Positions 1 to 6,178 of a stretch of 6,772 bases of DNA are shown here, piece by piece; the stretch's first letter is position 1; each line of letters opens with the position of its first letter. The notes below the pieces were generated by a model that was not told the origin of the DNA, searched no databases, and saw nothing but the letters and a program-made list of their open reading frames with translations. The DNA comes from Alphaproteobacteria bacterium (GTDB lineage Bacteria > Pseudomonadota > Alphaproteobacteria > UBA6615). A program made the position numbers and the translations under genes. The DNA lies in contig JAQWSA010000032.1 in NCBI GenBank assembly GCA_029243445.1, positions 1 through 6,772 of the forward strand, given 5' to 3'.

Positions 1-278
1 GATCATTTTTAATGATGGGCCTATTTGGTATTATCATTGCGAGTGTTGTAAATATGTTTATTGGCTCCTCAATGATCCAGTTTGTGGTTTCGGTATTGGG
101 CGTTCTTATTTTTGTTGGCCTAACAGCCCATGATACTCAAAGAATAAAGCAAATGTATAACTCTCTTGATGACTCAGAGATTGCAGGAAAGAAAGCTATT
201 ATGGGTGCGCTTTCACTCTATTTGGACTTTATAAATCTTTTCTTATTATTGCTAAGGCTGTTTGGTAATCGCAATTAA
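1..278 (+). CDS. Bax inhibitor-1/YccA-family membrane protein, C-terminal part (5' truncated)
   Basis: This is the end of an integral inner-membrane protein of the BI-1 (TMBIM/YccA/YbhL) family, whose bacterial members are implicated in ion (calcium or proton) leak and membrane-protein quality control. The reading frame is already open at base 3 (Ser-Phe-Leu before the first Met), so the Met codon at 12 is internal and the gene starts outside the window. Counting from that Met, hydrophobic segments lie at about 1-19 and 22-39, followed by the family signature LTAHDTQRIK (37-46) and a C-terminal hydrophobic hairpin containing SLYLDFINLF (68-77). The two Asp residues (41 and 72) correspond to the conserved di-aspartyl pair seen in structurally studied homologues such as YetJ. 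The C-terminus, RLFGNRN, is typical of the family. The stop is TAA at 276-278, followed by an intrinsic terminator. The gene appears unrelated in function to the cluster on its right. Confidence 0.9.
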   Translation, partial: SFLMMGLFGIIIASVVNMFIGSSMIQFVVSVLGVLIFVGLTAHDTQRIKQMYNSLDDSEIAGKKAIMGALSLYLDFINLFLLLLRLFGNRN

Positions 279-301
279 ACATAAATTGCATAAAAGTTAC
301 G

Positions 302-334
302 AAACGCCTGAGTCTCCCTTGGGCGTTTTTTTTT
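302..334 (+). terminator. Intrinsic (Rho-independent) terminator after the BI-1 gene
   Basis: AAACGCC (302-308) pairs perfectly with GGCGTTT (322-328) to give a 7-bp stem around a 13-nt loop. A run of nine T (326-334) overlaps and follows the 3' arm. It lies 24 nt after the BI-1 stop codon and before the SDR gene, so the two plus-strand genes are probably separate transcription units. Confidence 0.85.
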
Positions 335-386
335 GTATAAATATGTTTTTATATTACTCCAGCCAAAGCCGAAGAGGGCAATTTAA

Positions 387-1148
387 ATGACGAACTTAAA
401 AGGCAAAGTTGTTGTGATAACAGGAGCGAGCAGAGGAATAGGAGCAGCCTCAGCAAAGTTATTAGCCGCAGATAAACCAAAGTTGATTCTGTGTGCACAA
501 ACTTCAGATGCTAGCTATGAAACCAAAGTCGCATCAGAAGCTTTAGGAGCTAAAGTTGAGACATATGGTTTCGACATCTCAGACGCCAGGGCAAGTAAAA
601 ATTTTGTTGACACAGTAATACAACTCCATGGGCGTATTGACGTTTTAATAAATAATGCCGGTTCAGGAAAAATGGGAAGTGTAGCGGCCATGCCGCCAGA
701 TGTTTTCCAAGAGGTTCACAAAATTAATGTTATGGGCCCTTATAATATGATACATGCTTTACTTCCTTCGATGATAGAAAGTGATTGCGGAACAATCATA
801 AACCTCACCAGCGCCCGTGCCTTTATTCCTGGCCGTTACTACGCCGCATATTGTTCTTCTAAGGCAGCACTTATATCAATGACACAGTGCCTAAATATTG
901 ATCTACAAGGTACAAAAATAAAAATTTATGCATTCTCTCCAGGATTCACTGATACAGATATGGTGCGTGAGATGTATTCAAATAAAGATTTTCAGGCTTC
1001 TGCGTTAACTAACACCAGTGGTCAGTCACCTGAAAGACCTGCAAAGGTACTATCCTGGTTGGCACGTAACGCACCAGATGATCTGGTTGGACAACATGTT
1101 CAGATACAATTTAACGATATAAGCCTGAGAGCAGGACTCGAAAATTAA
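387..1148 (+). CDS. Classical short-chain dehydrogenase/reductase (SDR)
   Basis: This 253-aa soluble protein has the usual length for a classical NAD(P)-dependent SDR, which interconverts an alcohol and a ketone. The cofactor motif TGASRGIG is at residues 12-19, and NNAG at 89-92 stabilises the central sheet. The catalytic tetrad is visible as N114 (KINVMG), S142 (LTSARAF), Y155 and K159 (YxxxK in AAYCSSKAAL). The SPGFTDTDM stretch (184-192) matches the PG motif that contacts the nicotinamide. The ATG is preceded by GAGG at 374-377 with a 9-nt spacer, which supports this start. The substrate cannot be told from sequence: FabG-like 3-oxoacyl reduction is possible, but nothing specific supports it. 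The gene is preceded by the BI-1 terminator and converges on the MFS gene with only 4 bp between stop codons. No terminator is visible at its 3' end. Confidence 0.93.
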   Translation: MTNLKGKVVVITGASRGIGAASAKLLAADKPKLILCAQTSDASYETKVASEALGAKVETYGFDISDARASKNFVDTVIQLHGRIDVLINNAGSGKMGSVAAMPPDVFQEVHKINVMGPYNMIHALLPSMIESDCGTIINLTSARAFIPGRYYAAYCSSKAALISMTQCLNIDLQGTKIKIYAFSPGFTDTDMVREMYSNKDFQASALTNTSGQSPERPAKVLSWLARNAPDDLVGQHVQIQFNDISLRAGLEN

Positions 1149-1152
1149 TTAC

Positions 1153-2439
1153 TTAATGGGCAATATCTTTTGAGGGTGGTACATCTTCAATCCGTCTGTA
1201 CACGATAACAGCAATAATTAATGCAATAGCCAAAGTTACAAACATTGCCTGATAGGCTTCTATGGGGCTATGACCCTGTGAGTTAGCTGGAAAAGCATTG
1301 ATTATAAAACCAGTAAAAACCTGCACTAAAAATACTCCACTCCAAATAAAAAGGTTAATTGCAGTAATAGCTCTACCTGTGTGTGTGTCAGGAAAGAGAG
1401 CTCGGGCATGCGCAAAAATAAGTGCAGTAAATGACGATGATAAACCAAGTAAAACAAGTAAGACTGTCACAACAGTAACTGATGAGCTGTTATTTATAGC
1501 GAGAAGTGCGAAGGAGATAGCCATACTTATTGCTCCTATACTGACAACACCACGCCTTGTATCGAATAATCTATCAAGTGGCCCGTAAAATAGAGCTGAA
1601 AAAAGCCAAGCTGCGGACAGAGCCAGTATCACATTACCTCTACTTATCATATCAAGACCAAATACATCATTCAGATAGGGTCCTGTCCAAAGGGCACGAG
1701 TAGACAAAAAAGAACCAACTGAGATTGAAGCCACTGAAGCTAGGGCATATAATCTACGGTCCCCTAAAACATATTTTAGGCCTAGAATTGTTTGCCGCAA
1801 AGTTTCGGGCACAACTTTCGTAGAAGTTTCTCCGGGAGGTCGATCTCGTGATACTAACCAAACTATGACTGAGAGAAAAGCTGCACCAAGCCCTACAAAG
1901 CCAAGCGTTTCTCTCCAGCCGATAACTACGCTCGCCCAGGCAAATGGGGCAGCAGATAGTAACAAACCGCCTCCGCTCACAGCAACTGCAATTGAACTTG
2001 CAGTAGCTAGACGATCCCGAGGAACCCACCGAGAGAGTAAAACAATTAAGCCCATATAAACTGGTGCAATTCCACAACCGGTAACAAATAAAGCTATTGC
2101 TAAAACGGAAGAGCTTTCAGCTTGAGAAATCCATGTGGTTCCAACAGCAGATATTAGTAAAAATATTGCTATTGTTCTTCTGGGACCAAACCTATCCAAT
2201 AGAACGCCGACAGGTAATTGCATTAAGGCAGAGCCTAAGAACAAAGCAGCAGGTAAAGAGCTAAGTTCTATTGCTGTTAAATTTAATTCGCTTCTTAAAT
2301 CTGGGGCGATGACGGCTGGTACTGACCTTAAAAATTGGCTTAGCATGAATGCTAAGCCTAAAAAAGGAGCCATAACTATAATAAGAAATAATTTTGATCG
2401 CCGTATAAAGTACATAATCTCTTTCAGCGGTTTTTTCAT
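1153..2439 (-). CDS. Major facilitator superfamily (MFS) transporter, 12 TM
   Basis: This 428-aa inner-membrane secondary transporter has about twelve hydrophobic segments, near residues 17-37, 58-80, 88-105, 112-132, 147-168, 176-196, 231-250, 266-287, 297-316, 320-342, 356-380 and 396-414. The MFS motif A lies in the TM2-TM3 loop as GVLLDRFGPRRT (78-89, with D82 and R83). A degenerate second copy, GPLDRLFDTRRG (286-297), sits at the matching place in the C-terminal half, as expected from the internal duplication of MFS proteins. The substrate is unknown; its place at the end of a catabolic-looking cluster suggests uptake or export of that pathway's compound. The ATG at 2439 lacks a clear Shine-Dalgarno sequence. 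An in-frame ATG eight codons later (2413-2415) has GAAAGAG just upstream, so the true start may be there, giving 420 aa. The 94-nt gap to the upstream gene leaves room for a promoter of its own. Confidence 0.92.
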   Translation of the reverse strand: MKKPLKEIMYFIRRSKLFLIIVMAPFLGLAFMLSQFLRSVPAVIAPDLRSELNLTAIELSSLPAALFLGSALMQLPVGVLLDRFGPRRTIAIFLLISAVGTTWISQAESSSVLAIALFVTGCGIAPVYMGLIVLLSRWVPRDRLATASSIAVAVSGGGLLLSAAPFAWASVVIGWRETLGFVGLGAAFLSVIVWLVSRDRPPGETSTKVVPETLRQTILGLKYVLGDRRLYALASVASISVGSFLSTRALWTGPYLNDVFGLDMISRGNVILALSAAWLFSALFYGPLDRLFDTRRGVVSIGAISMAISFALLAINNSSSVTVVTVLLVLLGLSSSFTALIFAHARALFPDTHTGRAITAINLFIWSGVFLVQVFTGFIINAFPANSQGHSPIEAYQAMFVTLAIALIIAVIVYRRIEDVPPSKDIAH

Positions 2440-2468
2440 AAGTTATGTGAAGGGTATATGCAAAGGGC

Positions 2469-2484
2469 GTTCATATTTCTGAAC
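2469..2484. promoter_or_regulatory. Inverted repeat GTTCA-N6-TGAAC upstream of the MFS gene
   Basis: A perfect 5-bp inverted repeat with a 6-nt spacer lies about 30 nt upstream of the MFS start, in the largest gap of the minus-strand block. Its 16-bp dyad spacing is what a homodimeric regulator would recognise. No T-run follows on either strand, so it does not look like a terminator. Chance occurrence is plausible for such short arms, and no matching copy was found by eye upstream of the first cupin gene. Confidence 0.2.
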
Positions 2485-2533
2485 AATAATATTTTATTTA
2501 CTATGGAAAGCCATAAGGTGAACACTAATTTAT

Positions 2534-3550
2534 TTATGATTGTAGATTATGAGGAATTTTAAAAATCGCCGAGCAGCGCGCAACTGGCGTTCCATCTGCA
2601 GTTACTACTCCCTCCACAAAATTCATAGATCGAGTCCTATTTACTAAATTGGCCTGACATTCAACCCATTGACCGGGTTTTATAGCACGAATAAAATCGG
2701 TTTCTAGATGGATCGTAGGAGCAACGCCATCACGACCGATTTGAAACATCGCTGTTTTTGCCATAGACACGTCTACAAAACTAGTTAACCAGCCGCCATG
2801 AACAACTTCTCGGGGGTTTAGATGTCTTTCATCAACTCTAAAGGCAAAGGTTATTTTGCCATTTCTCACTCTATGAAATAAAGGACCATTACGTTCAGTG
2901 AAATTACTTAGTAAGGGAAATGGCTGATATCCTCGAGGGACTTTTATTTTTCTCTTTAAGTTATATTCTAAATGGTCCAGGCGATCTGCTCCCCAGTATT
3001 TTTCTCCATCACAAACCATGAAGGGAGCACCAAACATTCCATCTGCGATTGCATGTTTAAAGCCTGCAGATAAAGATTTTTTTGCTACACTGTCATTTTC
3101 TGCCGCCTTTATCTCATCAATACCAATATTAACACAGTAATCCCTACAAGCAGAGGCTAACTGACGGGCCGTGCGAACCTCTTTTCCTTTACCAAAGTAG
3201 CGATTACTAACAGCTAGGCTAAAATTTTTGGCCAACTCAATGTTATTTCTTTTTAATCGAAGAAACACTAATCTATGTAGTGTTGCGCCATAAGGAGGAA
3301 CCTCGGGTGGAAAATTAACAGGTAATCCATTCATTTTACATAACCTAGGAAAATCCTTCTGGTTATGCGCAAATTTAGCTGGCTGCTCTCGAGGTGATAT
3401 AGAATTATGATGGTCTAATATATCTGGTAAAACAACCACGTTCCAGTCAACCTCTCTGCCATACCTTGCAGCCACTTTATCTATCCGGTTCATTGCTACA
3501 TACGAATAGGCGGAAACAAAATCAAAATAGAAACGAATCGGAGATGCCAT
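2534..3550 (-). CDS. Fusion of DsbA-like 2-hydroxychromene-2-carboxylate isomerase domain with hotdog (PaaI-type) thioesterase domain
   Basis: One uninterrupted 338-aa frame carries two enzyme domains. Residues 1 to about 198 match the DsbA-like HCCA isomerase/kappa-class GST family: FYFDFVSAYSYVA (7-19) holds S13, equivalent to the glutathione-contacting catalytic Ser of NahD; GMFGAPFMV (171-179) is the cis-Pro loop; WGADRLDHLE (186-195) is the C-terminal signature. The Pro that usually follows the Ser is Ala14. After a short linker, residues about 221-335 form a single hotdog domain of the PaaI/acyl-CoA thioesterase type: HLNPREVVHGGWL (243-255) is the N-P...HGG core, with D260 placed as the likely catalytic acid on the central helix. 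Each half has about the length of a free-standing family member. The predicted chemistry is glutathione-linked isomerisation or conjugation plus thioester hydrolysis; the substrate is unknown. The ATG has only a weak upstream AAAGA. It lies 41 nt after the flavoenzyme gene, in an AT-rich spacer. Confidence 0.88.
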   Translation of the reverse strand: MASPIRFYFDFVSAYSYVAMNRIDKVAARYGREVDWNVVVLPDILDHHNSISPREQPAKFAHNQKDFPRLCKMNGLPVNFPPEVPPYGATLHRLVFLRLKRNNIELAKNFSLAVSNRYFGKGKEVRTARQLASACRDYCVNIGIDEIKAAENDSVAKKSLSAGFKHAIADGMFGAPFMVCDGEKYWGADRLDHLEYNLKRKIKVPRGYQPFPLLSNFTERNGPLFHRVRNGKITFAFRVDERHLNPREVVHGGWLTSFVDVSMAKTAMFQIGRDGVAPTIHLETDFIRAIKPGQWVECQANLVNRTRSMNFVEGVVTADGTPVARCSAIFKIPHNLQS

Positions 3551-3591
3551 ATGAAGTCTTTCTTTAATTTAAATTAATTTTTTTTATATTT

Positions 3592-4746
3592 TCAGCGAGC
3601 GCCAATATATTTCAAGTGAGCTTCACGTCTTGTCAACCACCAACCGTATTGCTCTGGCCAATCAGAATAACTTTCATCAAATTCTAACTCATTAGCTGCA
3701 TGGCGAGCCCAATAAGGATTATATAGAGCCTCGCGAGCTATTCCGATCAAATCAGCCTTCCCTGATTGCAATATTTCCTCAGCTTGATTGGCATGTAAAA
3801 TCAGTCCATGAGTCATGGTCAAAATTTTGTTATTACGGCGCAATTCATCCGATAAGGAAACCCGGAATCCTAATGGTAAAGGTTCCCGAGAAGCAGTGAC
3901 AGTACCCGCAATACCCCCTGATGAACAATCAATAACACCCACTCCTCTACTTTTCATTTCATTAGTTAAAGCAATCGAATCCTCTAATGTCCAACCACCA
4001 TCCGCACCATCAACCGCAGATATACGAACAAATAGCGGTTTGTTAGCAGGCCATACAGCTCGAACCTTTTCAACTGTTTCAAGGGTAAATCGCATTCTTC
4101 CATTTAAGTCTCCGCCATATATATCATTTCTTAGATTGGACAACGGAGACAAAAAAGTATGAGAGAGGTATCCATGAGCAGAATGAATTTCAAGAACTTC
4201 AAACCCTGCTGCATCTGCATGACCCGCAGCGTTGGCAAACGCCGTCTGTATTTCTTGAATCTCACTAATAGTTAGTTCATGTGGCATCAATGATTTTTCA
4301 TTAATTGGCTCAGGGCTGGGAGCAACTATGTTCCAAGCCTTTTCACCACGTGTAAAGTCGGCCTCTCCTAATGGGCCATTTCCGAACCAAGGGCGTTGCA
4401 TGCTTGCTTTACGGCCGGCATGGGCTATTTGTATCCCCGGGACAGAGCCGTGAGCAGATATAAAAGATACAATAGGTTTTAATGCAGCGGCATGTTCAGC
4501 TGACCATATGCCCAAATCACCGTGAGTTATCCTTCCTCGCTCTTCAACAGCAGCAGCTTCACAAAACACTAAACCGGCCCCCCCCAAAGCGTACTGTCCG
4601 AGATGTATACTATGCCAATCATTCGCTAGCCCATTGGTCGCGGAGTATTGACACATGGGTGATATTACCACTCTATTTTTAAGTGTTACTTCACCTAATT
4701 TAAGAGGGGTAAATAAAAGTGGTTTAGAATCACCGGTTTTACTCAC
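3592..4746 (-). CDS. Old Yellow Enzyme-family NADH:flavin oxidoreductase (YqjM/XenA class)
   Basis: This FMN-dependent TIM-barrel ene-reductase reduces activated C=C bonds (enals, enones, possibly enoyl thioesters or nitro compounds) with NAD(P)H. Counting from the GTG start proposed here (384 aa), the thermophilic-like class signature PMCQYS is at 30-35, with C32 and Y34 as in YqjM/XenA. QIAHAGRKAS is at 106-115, EIHSAHGYL at 186-194 supplies the substrate-binding pair H188/H191 and Y193, FVRIS with FMN-contacting R241 is at 239-243, and IAREALYNPYW (336-346) is the phosphate-binding end. The protein stops after the barrel: there is no 4Fe-4S or FAD domain, so it is not a FadH-type 2,4-dienoyl-CoA reductase. 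An in-frame ATG at 4770 would add eight residues but has no Shine-Dalgarno sequence; the GTG at 4746 has AAGGAG six nt upstream. The gap to the preceding dehydrogenase gene is 33 nt. A C8 tract (4578-4585, G8 in the mRNA) lies in the conserved LGGAG region without breaking the frame. Confidence 0.92.
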   Translation of the reverse strand: MSKTGDSKPLLFTPLKLGEVTLKNRVVISPMCQYSATNGLANDWHSIHLGQYALGGAGLVFCEAAAVEERGRITHGDLGIWSAEHAAALKPIVSFISAHGSVPGIQIAHAGRKASMQRPWFGNGPLGEADFTRGEKAWNIVAPSPEPINEKSLMPHELTISEIQEIQTAFANAAGHADAAGFEVLEIHSAHGYLSHTFLSPLSNLRNDIYGGDLNGRMRFTLETVEKVRAVWPANKPLFVRISAVDGADGGWTLEDSIALTNEMKSRGVGVIDCSSGGIAGTVTASREPLPLGFRVSLSDELRRNNKILTMTHGLILHANQAEEILQSGKADLIGIAREALYNPYWARHAANELEFDESYSDWPEQYGWWLTRREAHLKYIGAR

Positions 4747-4752
4747 ATTCTT

Positions 4753-4758
4753 CTCCTT
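4753..4758 (-). promoter_or_regulatory. Shine-Dalgarno sequence that fixes a GTG start for the flavoenzyme
   Basis: On the minus strand the sequence reads AAGGAG, then a 6-nt spacer, then GTG (4746-4744). The match and spacing are close to ideal and are the strongest ribosome site seen in the window. It lies inside the reading frame if translation is taken from the ATG at 4770, which itself has no such signal. This favours the GTG. An ATG overlapping this region in another frame is followed at once by TGA and cannot encode anything. Confidence 0.75.
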
Positions 4759-4779
4759 TATTTTATTCATAGAGCTAAA

Positions 4780-5718
4780 TTACAGAGATTTTTTTTGTAA
4801 TGCCTTCAAAAGGTTTACTAAAATCTCATCTCTATCAGCAGCCAACACTTCCAAAGAACGTTTGCCTGCTTCTTCTTTAACACCCTCTATAATTTTTTTC
4901 TTTACTTCATCTGTAAGCTTAGGCTCGCCAAGGGCTTCCCAACGTCTCTCTTGGCTGGATCCAAGAATATCAAAATAGTTTGCAATTCCACCACTCCCTC
5001 CTCCCAAATGATAAGTCATGTGTGGTCCCATAAAGGCCCACCGCAGTCCTGGTCCCTGAGCCATCGCAATATCTATGTCAGAAACCGAAGCATATCCCTC
5101 AGATACAAGATAAACAGCCTCGCGATAAACAGCTGCTTGTAAGCGGTTAGCCAAATGACCGGGTATTTCAGCGCGTAATCTTACCGGTGATTTACCTATC
5201 TTTTGATAGAAGTCCATCGCTCTATCCACCGCCCATGCCGCGGTCTTTTTTCCTCCTCCCACTTCAACCAAAGGCATCAAATGAGGGGGGTTAAAAGGAT
5301 GACCTAAAACAACACGCTCAGGGTGTTTTGCTCCGCCCTGGAATTCGCTAGTTGGCAGTGCAGTCGAGCTTGAAGAGATTACAATATCTGCTGATAAAAT
5401 ATTATCAACGTCTGCAATTAGTTTTGTTTTTAATTCCGCGTTCTCTGGCCCACTCTCTTGTACAAATGTAGATCCTGAAATTGCCTCAGCCATACTTTTG
5501 CAATAAATAGCATTATCTGGTGAAGCTAATTCTGCAATACCAAGCTCTTTCATAATTGGCCAGACGTTATCGATAAAAAGCTTTGTTCGTTCAGAAAAAT
5601 TAGAGTCTGGATCCCAAATTTGGACGCTACAACCCTGAGCTAAAAAATAAGTTGCCCATGATGCGCCTATAGTACCAGAACCGATTACTGTTACAGTTTC
5701 ATGTAATTCCTTATTCAC
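4780..5718 (-). CDS. 3-hydroxyacyl-CoA dehydrogenase family oxidoreductase, L-carnitine dehydrogenase-like
   Basis: This 312-aa NAD-dependent dehydrogenase oxidises a beta-hydroxy group. The Rossmann motif GSGTIG is at 13-18, with acidic D36 (IWDPD) at the end of the second strand, favouring NAD over NADP. QESGPE (87-92) and SSSSTALPTSEF (115-126) are typical of the family. HPFNPPHLMPLVEV (140-153) carries the catalytic dyad H140 and E152, with N191 (PGHLANRL) in the second domain. The C-terminal part, GPGLRWAFMGPHMTYHLGGG (222-241), resembles bacterial L-carnitine dehydrogenases and lambda-crystallin/gulonate dehydrogenases more than FadB-type enzymes, so the substrate may be a free or quaternary beta-hydroxy acid rather than a CoA ester. 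The start codon is GTG; no other in-frame start precedes the glycine motif. It begins 8 nt after the cupin stop with no good Shine-Dalgarno sequence, suggesting translational coupling. The carnitine-like assignment is from remembered family sequence patterns, not a search. Confidence 0.9.
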   Translation of the reverse strand: MNKELHETVTVIGSGTIGASWATYFLAQGCSVQIWDPDSNFSERTKLFIDNVWPIMKELGIAELASPDNAIYCKSMAEAISGSTFVQESGPENAELKTKLIADVDNILSADIVISSSSTALPTSEFQGGAKHPERVVLGHPFNPPHLMPLVEVGGGKKTAAWAVDRAMDFYQKIGKSPVRLRAEIPGHLANRLQAAVYREAVYLVSEGYASVSDIDIAMAQGPGLRWAFMGPHMTYHLGGGSGGIANYFDILGSSQERRWEALGEPKLTDEVKKKIIEGVKEEAGKRSLEVLAADRDEILVNLLKALQKKSL

Positions 5719-5726
5719 TATTTAAA

Positions 5727-6146
5727 CTACTTTCGTTCAGGACCTATTGGCGTACCCGCAATACCATGGCGTAAATCCTTACAAGTAAAGAAGTGGGCAT
5801 CTTCACCGGGCAAAACATCTACGTTATGAACTATATTTGCTGGAATATAGATCAGTTCACCTGGTAAAACTTGTTTTTCTTGGCCATCAACAACAGCGCT
5901 CAAGCGCCCCTTTAACAAATAAATCCATTGCTCATTAGGATGCGTGTGAGGGTCAGACGACATGCCCTCTGGAATTGTCATAATACCAACTTGCGTTAAT
6001 TCTCCTTCAACCACTGAGCCGTATGTATCAGCATAATTTTGACCAGCATTTACATATGATAGCTTTCCCACATCATAAAAATAAGTTCCGTCTCCCCCTT
6101 TATAAGCGCCATCAGTCTTGGTTTCTTCTGTAGTTTTTTTAGACAT
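5727..6146 (-). CDS. Small single-domain cupin protein, copy 2
   Basis: This 139-aa protein is essentially one cupin beta-barrel with no signal peptide, so it is probably cytoplasmic. Cupin motif 1 begins at G61 and contains H67, H69 and Q73 (DPHTHPNEQW), with Q in the usual Glu position, then G80. Motif 2 runs from G96 through P102 to H107 (PGELIYIPANIVH). H67, H69, Q73 and H107 form a plausible divalent-metal site. The conserved tail CKDLRHGIAGTPIGPERK (122-139) is identical in both copies. The function is unknown: small cupins include dioxygenases, isomerases, lyases and sensors. It begins 32 nt after copy 1, with GAGGA (6153-6157) 6 nt before the ATG, and ends 8 nt before the dehydrogenase start. 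Compared with copy 1, 112 of 139 residues are identical; 20 of the 27 differences fall in the first 36 residues. Confidence 0.9.
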   Translation of the reverse strand: MSKKTTEETKTDGAYKGGDGTYFYDVGKLSYVNAGQNYADTYGSVVEGELTQVGIMTIPEGMSSDPHTHPNEQWIYLLKGRLSAVVDGQEKQVLPGELIYIPANIVHNVDVLPGEDAHFFTCKDLRHGIAGTPIGPERK

Positions 6147-6178
6147 CTTTAATCCTCATTACATAGGTTTATTTTAAA

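Noticed and set aside
333..355. Promoter for the SDR gene
   Set aside because: TATA-like boxes are present (e.g. 350-355), but the best -35 match is only 11 nt away, and the region is too AT-rich to choose one.
1298..2482. Open frames antisense to and overlapping the MFS gene
   Set aside because: They are shadows of a strongly supported membrane protein: low-complexity composition, no recognisable domains, no convincing ribosome sites.
2502..2515. Small hairpin TATGG/CCATA downstream of the fusion gene as a terminator
   Set aside because: The stem is only 5 bp and, read on the minus strand, is followed by an A-rich rather than T-rich stretch, so it should not terminate.
3592..4746. Flavoenzyme as a FadH-type 2,4-dienoyl-CoA reductase
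   Set aside because: The protein ends after the FMN barrel and lacks the Cys cluster for 4Fe-4S and the C-terminal FAD/NADPH domain; the Cys-Tyr (PMCQYS) motif fits the YqjM/XenA class.
3815..5142. Plus-strand open frames opposite the flavoenzyme and dehydrogenase genes
   Set aside because: They overlap well-supported conserved enzymes and have no family features or ribosome sites.
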